A DNA stretch of 64,000 bases from Roseomonas alba (lineage in GTDB: Bacteria; Pseudomonadota; Alphaproteobacteria; Acetobacterales; Acetobacteraceae): NCBI RefSeq assembly GCF_019430885.1, contig NZ_JAHYBZ010000001.1:1-64000 (forward strand). The letters run 5' to 3'. A model generated the notes under the pieces. It saw only the letters and a program-made list of their open reading frames with translations, ran no database searches and had not been told where the DNA came from. How positions within the stretch are numbered: the first letter of the stretch is position 1; each line of letters starts with the position of its first letter. Below are positions 21,152-28,547 of this stretch, in pieces. The position numbers and the translations under genes are program-made.

Positions 21152-22969
21152 ATGGCGCCCCCCCTTCTTCTTCTCACCGACATCCATCACGGCTTCGGCT
21201 CGACGCGCCTGCTGGAGGGCGCCTCACTCTCCGTCGCACCCGGCGAACGCCTGGCGCTGGTCGGTCGCAACGGCTCGGGCAAGTCCACCCTGCTGAAGGT
21301 CGCCGCCGGCCTCATCGAGGCCGAATCCGGCACGCGCTTCGTCCAGCCCGGTGCGACGATGCGCTACCTGGAACAGGAGCCGGACCTGTCGGCCTTCCCC
21401 GATGTGATGGCCTATGTCGAGGCGGGGCTTGGCCCGTCGGACGATCCGTACCGCGCGCGCTACCTGCTGGAACAGCTCGGCATGACGGGGGCGGAAAAGC
21501 CCGCCGCGCTGTCGGGCGGCGAGACGCGCCGCGCCGCGCTTGCCCGCGCCTTGGCACCGTCGCCGGACATCCTGCTGCTGGATGAGCCGACCAACCACCT
21601 CGACTTGCCGGCGATCGAATGGCTGGAAGGGGAGTTGGCGTCGCTCGACTCCGCGCTGGTGCTGATCAGCCATGACCGGCGATTCCTCGAACGCCTGTCG
21701 CGCGCCATGGTCTGGCTCGATCGCGGCACCACGCGGCGGCTCGAGCGCGGCTTCGCGCATTTCGAGGAATGGCGCGACCAGGTTCTGGAGGATGAGGAGC
21801 GCGAGGCCCACAAGCTCGCCCGCAAGATCGTCCGCGAAGAGCATTGGCTGCGCTACGGCGTGACCGCGCGGCGCAAGCGCAATGTGCGGCGGCTGGAAAA
21901 CCTGCACGCGCTGCGCAGCCGCCGGCGGGAACGTGTCACGGCCCCGGGCCGTGTGACCATGACGGCGGCAGAGGCGGCCGGGTCGGGCAACCTCGTCATC
22001 GCCGCCGATGCGATTTCCAAGGCCTATGGCGAGCGCTTCGTCGTGCGGGATGTCTCCACCCGCGTCATCCGCGGTGACCGCATCGGCATCGTCGGCCCGA
22101 ACGGCGCGGGCAAGACGACGCTGCTGAACATGCTGACCGGCGTGCTGGCCCCCGACACGGGCGAGGTGCGGCTCGGCACCGGGCTGGAGATGGTCGGGCT
22201 CGACCAGCGCCGCGCGAGCCTCGATCCCTCCATCAGCCTGTCGGCGGCGCTGACCGAGGGGCGCGGCGACCAGGTGCATGTGAACGGGCAGCCGCGCCAC
22301 GTCATCGGCTACATGAAGGACTTCCTCTTCACGCCGGAACAGGCGCGCACGCCGCTCTCGGCGCTGTCGGGTGGGGAGCGCGGGCGGCTGATGCTGGCGC
22401 GGGCCTTCGCCAAGCCGTCCAACCTGCTGGTGCTGGACGAGCCGACCAACGACCTCGATCTGGAAACGCTCGACCTGCTGCAGGAACTCGTCGCGGAGTA
22501 TGCGGGCACGGTGATCCTGGTCAGCCACGATCGCGACTTCCTCGACCGCACCGTCACCAGCGTGATCGCCTGGGAAGGCGAGGGGCGGTGGCAGGAATAC
22601 GCGGGCGGCTACACCGACATGGTGGCCCAGCGCGGCCATGGGGTGCGCGCCCGGGTCGCGGAGGCCGAGGCGAAGCCGGCGGCCGCTGCGCCGAAACCCG
22701 AAGCACCGCGCATCGCACCGCCCCCGCCGAAACGCGTGCGGATGAACGCCAAGGAGCAGCACGAGCTGAAGACCCTGCCGGCGCGCATGGAGACGCTGGG
22801 GAAGGAGATCGCGGCGCTGGAGGCGAAGGTCGCCGACAGCACCTTCTACACGCGCGATCCGGCAGGCTTCGCCAGGGCGACCGAGGCGCTGGGCACGGCA
22901 CAGGCGGCGCTCGCCGCCGCCGAGGAGCGCTGGCTGGAACTGGAGATGTTGCGCGAGGAAGCCGGCTGA
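21152..22969 (+). CDS. ABC-F family ATPase (Uup-like)
   Basis: 605-residue soluble protein with two ABC ATPase domains in one chain and no membrane segment, the ABC-F arrangement of ribosome-associated translation factors. Walker A1 GRNGSGKST (about 36-44), signature ALSGGETRR, Walker B ILLLDEPTNHLDL; a charged inter-domain linker; Walker A2 GPNGAGKTT, ALSGGERGR, LLVLDEPTNDLDL. The C-terminal 75 residues (KEQHELKTLPARMETLGKE onward) form a coiled coil as in Uup. The exact subfamily is inferred from that tail. It ends exactly where the next minus-strand gene ends (adjacent stops). Confidence 0.9.
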   Translation: MAPPLLLLTDIHHGFGSTRLLEGASLSVAPGERLALVGRNGSGKSTLLKVAAGLIEAESGTRFVQPGATMRYLEQEPDLSAFPDVMAYVEAGLGPSDDPYRARYLLEQLGMTGAEKPAALSGGETRRAALARALAPSPDILLLDEPTNHLDLPAIEWLEGELASLDSALVLISHDRRFLERLSRAMVWLDRGTTRRLERGFAHFEEWRDQVLEDEEREAHKLARKIVREEHWLRYGVTARRKRNVRRLENLHALRSRRRERVTAPGRVTMTAAEAAGSGNLVIAADAISKAYGERFVVRDVSTRVIRGDRIGIVGPNGAGKTTLLNMLTGVLAPDTGEVRLGTGLEMVGLDQRRASLDPSISLSAALTEGRGDQVHVNGQPRHVIGYMKDFLFTPEQARTPLSALSGGERGRLMLARAFAKPSNLLVLDEPTNDLDLETLDLLQELVAEYAGTVILVSHDRDFLDRTVTSVIAWEGEGRWQEYAGGYTDMVAQRGHGVRARVAEAEAKPAAAAPKPEAPRIAPPPPKRVRMNAKEQHELKTLPARMETLGKEIAALEAKVADSTFYTRDPAGFARATEALGTAQAALAAAEERWLELEMLREEAG

Positions 22970-23254
22970 TCAGTTCGGCTGTCGCCGCGTCATCGTCAGG
23001 TCCAGAACCGTGGCGCGCCGGTCCAGCGCACAGGCGAAGTCGATCCGCACCGGCCCCTGCACCATCTGTCCGTTCAGCGAGGCCCCGTCGCTGGTCCGGA
23101 CATAGCGTGGGTATTCCATCGCGAAGCCGCGCACGCCCTGTTGGCGCATCGCCTGCATGCATTCGCGGCGCGCCGCGGTCTCATGCTGGCTCTGCGCGAC
23201 CGCGGGTCCGGCGATCGCGATGGCGGCGGCCAGGGACAGGAGAAGCCTCGTCAT
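22970..23254 (-). CDS. Small secreted protein with two cysteines
   Basis: 94-residue precursor with signal peptide MTRLLLSLAAAIAIAGPAVAQ. The mature part has Cys residues in RRECMQAMRQQGV and RIDFACALDRR, probably disulfide-bonded, and a beta-rich centre (FAMEYPRYVRTSDGASLNGQ). No family recognised. Its stop directly abuts the stop of the ABC-F gene. Confidence 0.6.
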   Translation of the reverse strand: MTRLLLSLAAAIAIAGPAVAQSQHETAARRECMQAMRQQGVRGFAMEYPRYVRTSDGASLNGQMVQGPVRIDFACALDRRATVLDLTMTRRQPN

Positions 23255-23368
23255 GGCGGTATCCTCCCGCCGTGACGCTACTCCTGCCGACGTCGGGATA
23301 TCATCACGATTTCGAGACGGTTCCCGCCGACTGACTCGAAGGAAGGACGCCGCATCTGCCTCACCGGA

Positions 23369-23572
23369 TCAGGAGAAGGCGACGCCCGGCTTCACCCCCA
23401 GCTTGCGGAACACCCAGGCCGCCGGGCAGAGCCCGGTGACCGAGGCCTGGATCATGTTCGCCCCGGCGAAGGCCGTCAGCAGCAGCCACCAGGGCGACAC
23501 GAAGGCGCCGAGCGCCACCGAAGCCAGCACCACGCAGCCGGCGAAGAACAATACGGCACGGTCGATGGTCAT
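23369..23572 (-). CDS. DUF2892 (YgaP transmembrane-like) protein
   Basis: 67-residue membrane protein with two helices (AVLFFAGCVVLASVALGAFV, WWLLLTAFAGANMIQASV) and the family-typical TGLCPAAWVFRKLGV end. This module forms the membrane part of YgaP and often accompanies rhodanese or sulfide-oxidising proteins. It starts 27 bp after the SQR gene with GGAGAGA upstream, so it is its operon partner, which supports a sulfur role. Confidence 0.8.
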   Translation of the reverse strand: MTIDRAVLFFAGCVVLASVALGAFVSPWWLLLTAFAGANMIQASVTGLCPAAWVFRKLGVKPGVAFS

Positions 23573-23599
23573 CTTTGTCTCTCCTTCCGCGGGCGGGGC

Positions 23600-24889
23600 T
23601 CAGTCGGCCTCCGTCCGGATCTCCTTCAGCTTGCGGATGCCGAGCAGGTCGAGGACCAGGTTCTCGTAGAAGGTCTCGGCCTTGCCCTGGCGGATCTTGT
23701 GCAGGAAGTACTTCTCGAAGCCGACCTTCGCCGCATGCACCCACTTGCCCTGCGACGACCAGTTCACGTTGCGGGGTGGGATCTGCGGCTGGGCGATGAA
23801 GGCGATGCCCTCATCGCCGAAATCGGCGAGGCAGACGGCATTCCACGTTGCGACCGCCTTGGGCTCCCGGCCATCGAGGACCGCCGCGATGTTGGCGGCT
23901 GTGGCGGTGACCATGGATTCGATCATGAAGCCGGTCTTCGGCACGCCGACCGCGAGCGGCGTCTTGCCGACCGGCGGGATGGCGACCGCGACGCCGATGG
24001 CGAAGATGTTCGGGAAGGCCGGGTTGCGCTGGTGCTTGTCGATGGTGATGAAGCCGCGCGGGTTGGTCAGCCCCTCGATCCCCAGCACCGCCGCCACGCC
24101 GCGGAAGGCCGGCAGCAGCATGGAGAAAGTGAATGGCAGGTCGTGGGTCGCGGCGGTCTCGCCCTTGGCGTCCACTTCCGCGACGGTCATGCGGCCGGCC
24201 TCGACGCCGGTGACCTTTGCATTGGTGATCCATTTGATGTGCCGCTCGCGCATCGCGCTTTCGAGCAACCCCTTGGTGTCCCCAACGCCATCCAGGCCGA
24301 GATGCCCGACATAGGGTTCCGGCGTGACGAAGGTCATCGGCACCTGGTCGCGCACCCGCGCGCGGCGCAGCGCGGTGTCGAGGATGAAGGCGAACTCATA
24401 GGCCGGGCCGAAGCAGGACGCACCCTGGACCGCGCCGACCACGATCGGGCCGGGGGATTTCACCAGCGCCTCGAAGGCCGTGCGCGTCTTCTCAGCGTGG
24501 TCGATATGGCAGATGGATTGGGTATGGCCATCGGGGCCGAGGCCGGGGATCTCGTCGAAGGCGAGGTCGGGGCCCGTCGCGATGACCAGGTAGTCATAGG
24601 TCAGGCTGCTGCCGTCGCGCAGGTCGAGGCGGTTCTCGGACGGATGCAGGCGAGCCGCACCTTCCGGGCGCAGGGCTATGCCACGGCGGGCGAAGACCTG
24701 CGCGAGATCCACCACCACGTCCTGCCGGTCCCGCCAGCCCACGGCGACCCAGGGGTTGGAGGGAACGAAGGAATAGGTCGGCCCGTCATTCACGACTACC
24801 ACCTCGTCAGCCGGTCGGAGCTTGTCCTTCAGTTCGAAGGCCATGATGGCACCGCCGAGGCCAGCGCCCAGGATGACGATACGCGCCAT
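23600..24889 (-). CDS. sqr: Sulfide:quinone oxidoreductase
   Basis: Membrane-associated flavoprotein that oxidises H2S and reduces quinone. From the ATG at 24889 (GGGAGGA upstream) the product has 429 residues: FAD-binding VILGAGLGGAIMAFELKD, a second nucleotide motif (LVIATGPDLAFD), GASCFGPAYEFAFIL, and a C-terminal amphipathic region with KYFLHKIRQGKAE. Cysteines fall at 127 (QSICHID), 159 (GASCFG) and 353 (NAVCLAD), the same numbers and spacing as the catalytic trio of Rhodobacter capsulatus SQR. That makes SQR much more likely than a generic NDH-2 or flavocytochrome-c-like protein. Followed by DUF2892. Confidence 0.9.
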   Translation of the reverse strand: MARIVILGAGLGGAIMAFELKDKLRPADEVVVVNDGPTYSFVPSNPWVAVGWRDRQDVVVDLAQVFARRGIALRPEGAARLHPSENRLDLRDGSSLTYDYLVIATGPDLAFDEIPGLGPDGHTQSICHIDHAEKTRTAFEALVKSPGPIVVGAVQGASCFGPAYEFAFILDTALRRARVRDQVPMTFVTPEPYVGHLGLDGVGDTKGLLESAMRERHIKWITNAKVTGVEAGRMTVAEVDAKGETAATHDLPFTFSMLLPAFRGVAAVLGIEGLTNPRGFITIDKHQRNPAFPNIFAIGVAVAIPPVGKTPLAVGVPKTGFMIESMVTATAANIAAVLDGREPKAVATWNAVCLADFGDEGIAFIAQPQIPPRNVNWSSQGKWVHAAKVGFEKYFLHKIRQGKAETFYENLVLDLLGIRKLKEIRTEAD

Positions 24890-25082
24890 GATTTTCCTCC
24901 CGTCGGGCCGGATTGATGCCCAGCCAGCGTCACTTGTTCTGAATATTAGTAAGTTCGAATTTAAAGGAATCAAGCAGCGATTGCCGGGTCGGGGATCAAC
25001 CGAGCACGGAGGTTGTCCTGTGGATGGCGACTGCCCTGCGTGGTGTGGATTCGCGGCGGCCCGAATCGCCGCCACTGCGGCT

Positions 25083-25360
25083 TTGGAGGGGCGCTACCCC
25101 TCCAAGCCACCCCAGCACGGGTCCCCATTCACGTTGCCTGGCGACGCGAATGAGGACCTGCTTCGGCCGAACGCCGTTGAGAACCTCGACCTGACGCCGC
25201 GGGCCGCCGCCGGAATGGCACCGACGCCCGTTCTCGCGCGGGAAGGGCGGTTGGAGAGGACAGCGCGGTGGCTGCGCCTATAGCGTTCCAGGTGATCCAA
25301 GCACTTGGCGGGGCGCGGGTTGGACGGGGTGCCTGGCTCCACATCCGGCTCGATCACCAC
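25083..25360. repeat. Diverged intergenic element, copy I
   Basis: Lies in the 575-bp gap between the SQR start (24889) and the Ser/Arg-rich gene (25465). A clear arm begins with hairpin I (25083-25105, TTGGAGGGGC-GCT-ACCCCTCCAA), then GCCACCCCAGCACGGGT and a type-II hairpin (about 25122-25150, CCCATTCACGTTGCC / CGACGCGAATGAGG) matching the arm in copy B. The far side is worn; GTTCCAGGTGATCCAAGCACTTGG (about 25287-25310) resembles copy B near 11528. The stretch 24890-25082 shows only an AT-richer segment (about 24930-24975) that may hold the SQR promoter. Confidence 0.55.
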
Positions 25361-25413
25361 GTTGGGTCTCGGCCAGGCCTTCGCCAGCGCACCCACACAA
25401 GCCCGGCACATAA

Positions 25414-25439
25414 AAAAGGGGGCCTTGTGGCCCCCTTTT
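25414..25439 (-). terminator. Strong bidirectional intrinsic terminator
   Basis: AAAAGGGGGCC-TTGT-GGCCCCCTTTT, an 11-bp stem. Read on the minus strand it is followed by a T-run (TTTTTT), giving a textbook intrinsic terminator about 25 bp after the stop of the Ser/Arg-rich gene. Confidence 0.85.
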
Positions 25440-25464
25440 CGCGTGTTGCGAGCGGATGCGTCGA

Positions 25465-25764
25465 TCAGTCCGTCGTCGGTGTCGTGGTGGGCGCGCTGCT
25501 GCCGCGCGAGCTGCGGCGGCTGCCACTGGCCGAGGCGTGCTGCGAGCCACGACGGCGGTGCGACGCCGAGGCGCTGCTGCGATTGCGCCGCTGGCGATGC
25601 GCCGTGCTGCGCCGGCTGCTGCGGCTGGAGGCGCTCGGCGTCTCGGTCGAGGCCGCGGCGGCGTCCGTGCCCGTGGTGCGGGGGCGGCTGCGCGCGGCCT
25701 CGGCGTCGCTGAACGAGCCAAGGGCCAGGATCAACCCGGCGGCGAGGAGAAAGGCGCGGAACAT
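25465..25764 (-). CDS. Secreted Ser/Arg-rich low-complexity protein
   Basis: 99-residue precursor with a good signal peptide (MFRAFLLAAGLILALGSF, then AEAA cleavage). The mature part is almost only Ser, Arg, Ala, Thr and His and is strongly basic. No fold or family recognised; composition suggests an unstructured periplasmic or surface polycation. AAGGATG precedes the start at a usable distance and a strong terminator follows, both supporting a real gene. In this composition other frames are also open, so coding status is not certain. Confidence 0.5.
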   Translation of the reverse strand: MFRAFLLAAGLILALGSFSDAEAARSRPRTTGTDAAAASTETPSASSRSSRRSTAHRQRRNRSSASASHRRRGSQHASASGSRRSSRGSSAPTTTPTTD

Positions 25765-25899
25765 GGTGATGGCATCCTTCTGGCCGTTGTGACCATGCGA
25801 ATCGGTCGGAACGGTGGGGGGAGCCGTGACCTTGTGCCTTCCTACTGCTTCATCCGTGTCGAAAGACTCTCCGATAAATGACTGATTTGAAATCTTTCC

Positions 25900-26292
25900 T
25901 CAGGGCCGAAGGGCGAGGCGCGCGCGGCGCACGGCCTTGAGCGCCTTGCCCGGCTGGTTGGCGGCCATCTCGTTCGCCGCCTTGCGCAGGTGGTCGGCGA
26001 GCCATTCGACATGGCGCGGCGGCTGCGCGCCGCGCGTGGCGTCCAGGCTGAGCCGCGTGCCGACCAGGCCGAGCGCCGTACCGGCCGCCATGTTGCGGCC
26101 TTCCTGCAGGTCTTCCTCGACCTCGGCCAGCAGGCTGTCGAGCAGGCCGTCGGTGCCGGTCAGCGTCCCGGGCAGCGGCGTTGTGGGGTCGGCCAGCGCC
26201 GTATCGCCGGCCGGGAACTGCCGGTCAGCCGCGGGCAGGCTGATATGGGCCAGCAGTTCCATCATGGACTTGGCGAGCGGGGTATGCGGCAT
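25900..26292 (-). CDS. Hypothetical helical protein
   Basis: 130-residue soluble protein starting MPHTPLAKSMMELLAHISLP. The middle is acidic and helical (GLLDSLLAEVEEDLQEGRN) and the C-terminal half is basic (HLRKAANEMAANQPGKALKAVRRARLALRP). No signal peptide, no recognised family. It lies upstream of the ABC permease gene's 3' end but 59 bp apart and on the same strand. Confidence 0.55.
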   Translation of the reverse strand: MPHTPLAKSMMELLAHISLPAADRQFPAGDTALADPTTPLPGTLTGTDGLLDSLLAEVEEDLQEGRNMAAGTALGLVGTRLSLDATRGAQPPRHVEWLADHLRKAANEMAANQPGKALKAVRRARLALRP

Positions 26293-26351
26293 GGTTCTGC
26301 TTCCCTGGCAGTGTGACCGGTGGTGGCCATGGACGAAATATCACCTGCCCT

Positions 26352-27176
26352 TTAGCGCCTGCGAAGGCCGTCGGCCACCAGGGAGCAGCCGGCAACGGTC
26401 GTCATGATGGCGAGTCCCGGCCAGACCGCCGCCCAGGGGGCGCTGAAGACCAGTTCCTGGGCATTCGCCAGCATGTTTCCCCAGGACGGCGCCGGCGGGC
26501 TGATGCCGAGCCCGAGGAAGGACAGGGTCGATTCGGCAAGGATCGCGCCGGCGACGGAGAGCGCGGTCGCGACGGCCACGGGCGGCAGCAGCGCGGGCAG
26601 GACGTGACGGCGGAGGATGCGCGCCTCGGTCGCGCCGAGGGCGCGTGCCGCGCGGACATGGTCGCGCGACAGCGTCGCGAGGGCCGCGGCGCGGGCCAGC
26701 CGCGCCACGCCGATCCAGCCGAACAAGGCGAGGATGACGACGATGCGCAGCACGTCGCCGGCGGCCTCGCCCCGCGCCGGCAGGCCGATGCGCGACGGAT
26801 CGGCGGCGGCGAGCAGCACCAGCAACGGCAGCGCCGGCAGGGCCAGCATGAAGTCGGCGAGGCGCATGACCAGCGCATCCGCCACGCCCCCGCGCCAGGC
26901 GGCGAAGAGCCCCGCCGCCGTACCGATGACCGTCGCCGCCAATGCGGCCGCGAGTCCCACGGCGAGCGACACCCGCGCGCCGTAGAGCAGCCGCAGCAGG
27001 ATGTCCCGCCCGAGATCGTCGGTGCCGAGCGGATGCGTCGCCGAGGGCGGTTCGAAGCGCGCGAAAAGGTCGGGTGCGAAGGGGTCATGGCCCAGCGCCG
27101 CCGCGACGAAGGGCGCGGCCAGCGCGGCGATCGCCAGGACCGCCAGCAGGGCGAGGCCGAAGGCGAGGCGCTTCAT
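26352..27176 (-). CDS. Peptide-type ABC transporter permease (DppC-like)
   Basis: 274-residue inner-membrane permease: N-terminal helix FGLALLAVLAIAALAAPFV, the OppC_N-like HPLGTDDLGRDILLRLLYGARVSLAVG, several further helices, and the cytoplasmic EAA loop (AARALGATEARILRRHVLPALLPP) that contacts the ATPase. It starts inside the stop of the preceding permease (4-bp overlap), so the pair is translationally coupled. No ATPase gene lies in the window. Confidence 0.9.
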   Translation of the reverse strand: MKRLAFGLALLAVLAIAALAAPFVAAALGHDPFAPDLFARFEPPSATHPLGTDDLGRDILLRLLYGARVSLAVGLAAALAATVIGTAAGLFAAWRGGVADALVMRLADFMLALPALPLLVLLAAADPSRIGLPARGEAAGDVLRIVVILALFGWIGVARLARAAALATLSRDHVRAARALGATEARILRRHVLPALLPPVAVATALSVAGAILAESTLSFLGLGISPPAPSWGNMLANAQELVFSAPWAAVWPGLAIMTTVAGCSLVADGLRRR

Positions 27177-28096
27177 CGCTCGCGCAGCCGAGGATCGAGG
27201 GCGCGCTGCGCGAGGTCGGCCCCAAGCGTCGCCAGCATCGTCACCAGCGCCACCAGCAGCAGCGCGATCAAAGCGAGGTTGGTGTCGTTGCCCATCACCG
27301 CGTCGTAGAGCAGCTTGCCCATGCCGGGCCGCGCGAAGACGGTTTCCGTCACCAGCGCCCCGCCGGCCAGCGCACCGGCGTCCAATGCGGCGATCTGCAG
27401 GATCGGCAGCGCGGCATTGGGGAAGGCGTGGCGCCAAAGCACGCCGCGTTCCGTCGCGCCGCGCGCGCGGGCGGTGCGGATCCAGGGTTCGGCGAGCGTG
27501 GCCTCGAGGCTAGCCGCCGAATGCCGCGCATAGGCGGCGAGATTGGCGATGGCGAGTGTCGTCACCGGCAAGATCAGATAGGTCAGGCCGAGACCGTGAT
27601 CCGCGCTGCCCCCCGCCGGCAGCCAGCCGAGTGTCACGGCGAAGGCGATGATGAGCAGGATGCCGAGCCAGAAGGTTGGCATGGCCTGGCCCAGGACGGC
27701 GATGGCGTCGACCAGCGGCGCCGCGCGCGGCCGCGACGCCGCCAACGCGCCGAGTGCGACGCCCGCGACCAGCGCGATGGCGAGCGCCGAGCCGGCCAGC
27801 GCCAGCGTGGACAGCAACGCCGGGCGGAGCAGTGACGCGACCGGCTGGGCGAAGAGGCGCGAATAGCCGAACTCGCCGCGCAGCAGGCCGGAGGCCCAAG
27901 CGAGGTAGCGTTCCGTGAAGGGCCGGTCGAGGCCATGCAGGGCACGGAGATGGGCGGCATCCTCCGCGGTGAGGCGCGGGTCGCCGGCGATGGCGACTTC
28001 GATCGGGTCGCCTGGCATGAGGGCGATGAGGGCGAAGGCACAGAAGGAGAGGATCGCCAAGGTGAGCGCGATCTGGAGGAGGCGCCGGATGATCAC
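27173..28096 (-). CDS. Peptide-type ABC transporter permease (DppB-like)
   Basis: 307-residue permease. The GTG start at 28096 gives the family-typical N-terminus (V/M)IIRRLLQIALTLAILSFCAFALIALMPGDP, followed by LHGLDRPFTERYLAWASGLLRGEFGYS, the membrane bundle, and the EAA loop with TARARGATERGVLWRHAFPNA. There is no clear Shine-Dalgarno; hairpin I of element copy E lies only 10 bp upstream of the GTG, so initiation here may depend on that structure. Overlaps the DppC-like gene by 4 bp. Confidence 0.88.
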   Translation of the reverse strand: MIIRRLLQIALTLAILSFCAFALIALMPGDPIEVAIAGDPRLTAEDAAHLRALHGLDRPFTERYLAWASGLLRGEFGYSRLFAQPVASLLRPALLSTLALAGSALAIALVAGVALGALAASRPRAAPLVDAIAVLGQAMPTFWLGILLIIAFAVTLGWLPAGGSADHGLGLTYLILPVTTLAIANLAAYARHSAASLEATLAEPWIRTARARGATERGVLWRHAFPNAALPILQIAALDAGALAGGALVTETVFARPGMGKLLYDAVMGNDTNLALIALLLVALVTMLATLGADLAQRALDPRLRER

Positions 28097-28105
28097 GGGC
28101 GCTGA

Positions 28106-28281
28106 CGGGAGGGGCTCTGCCCCTCCCGAACCCACTCCGCCAAAGGCCGTAAGGCCTTTGGAAACTTCGACCTGGTGTTGGGCGCGACGGTCGTGATCGT
28201 GACCATCGCGTGGTGCCCCGCGCACCAGTGCAACGGCCAATAATAGAAGGGGGATTCGGGGGAATACGTTCCCCCGACCGG
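28106..28281. repeat. Intergenic element copy E, single arm joined to a hairpin array
   Basis: Hairpin I (28106-28128, CGGGAGGGGC-TCT-GCCCCTCCCG), GAACCCACTCCGC, hairpin II (28140-28161, CCAAAGGCC-GTAA-GGCCTTTGG), then CGACCTGGTGTTGGGC: a complete type-I arm. Beyond it is a further stem GGGGGAA-TACG-TTCCCCC (28258-28275). The expected opposite arm is replaced by the tandem 39-bp array. The whole lies inside a minus-strand operon, between the binding-protein gene and the permease genes. Confidence 0.75.
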
Positions 28282-28515
28282 AGGGGTTTGGGGAGGGCGG
28301 AGCTCTCCCCAATCGAAGCGAGGGGTTTGGGGAGGGCGGAGCTCTCCCCAATCGAAGCGAGGGGTTTGGGGAGGGCGGAGCTCTCCCCAATCGAAGCGAG
28401 GGGTTTGGGGAGGGCGGAGCTCTCCCCAATCGAGGCGAGGGTTTTGGGGAGGGCGGAGCTTTCCCCAATCGAAGCGCGAGGCCTGGGGAGGGCAGAGTTC
28501 TCCCCAACGCAGGTG
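28282..28515. repeat. Tandem array of six 39-bp hairpin units
   Basis: Units start at 28282, 28321, 28360, 28399, 28438 and 28477. Units 1-3 are identical, unit 4 has one change, unit 5 a few, unit 6 is diverged. Each unit reads AGGGGTTTGGGGAGGGCGG then AGCTCTCCCCAATCGAAGCG and folds as TTGGGGAG-loop-CTCCCCAA, a variant of terminal hairpin I. Because 39 is a multiple of three, several frames stay open and encode 13-residue repeats; I take these as by-products. It lies in the untranslated gap of the pyrE-transporter mRNA. Confidence 0.9.
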
Positions 28516-28547
28516 CGGGGTCCTCGACGGGGCCGCGCCGTGCCCCG

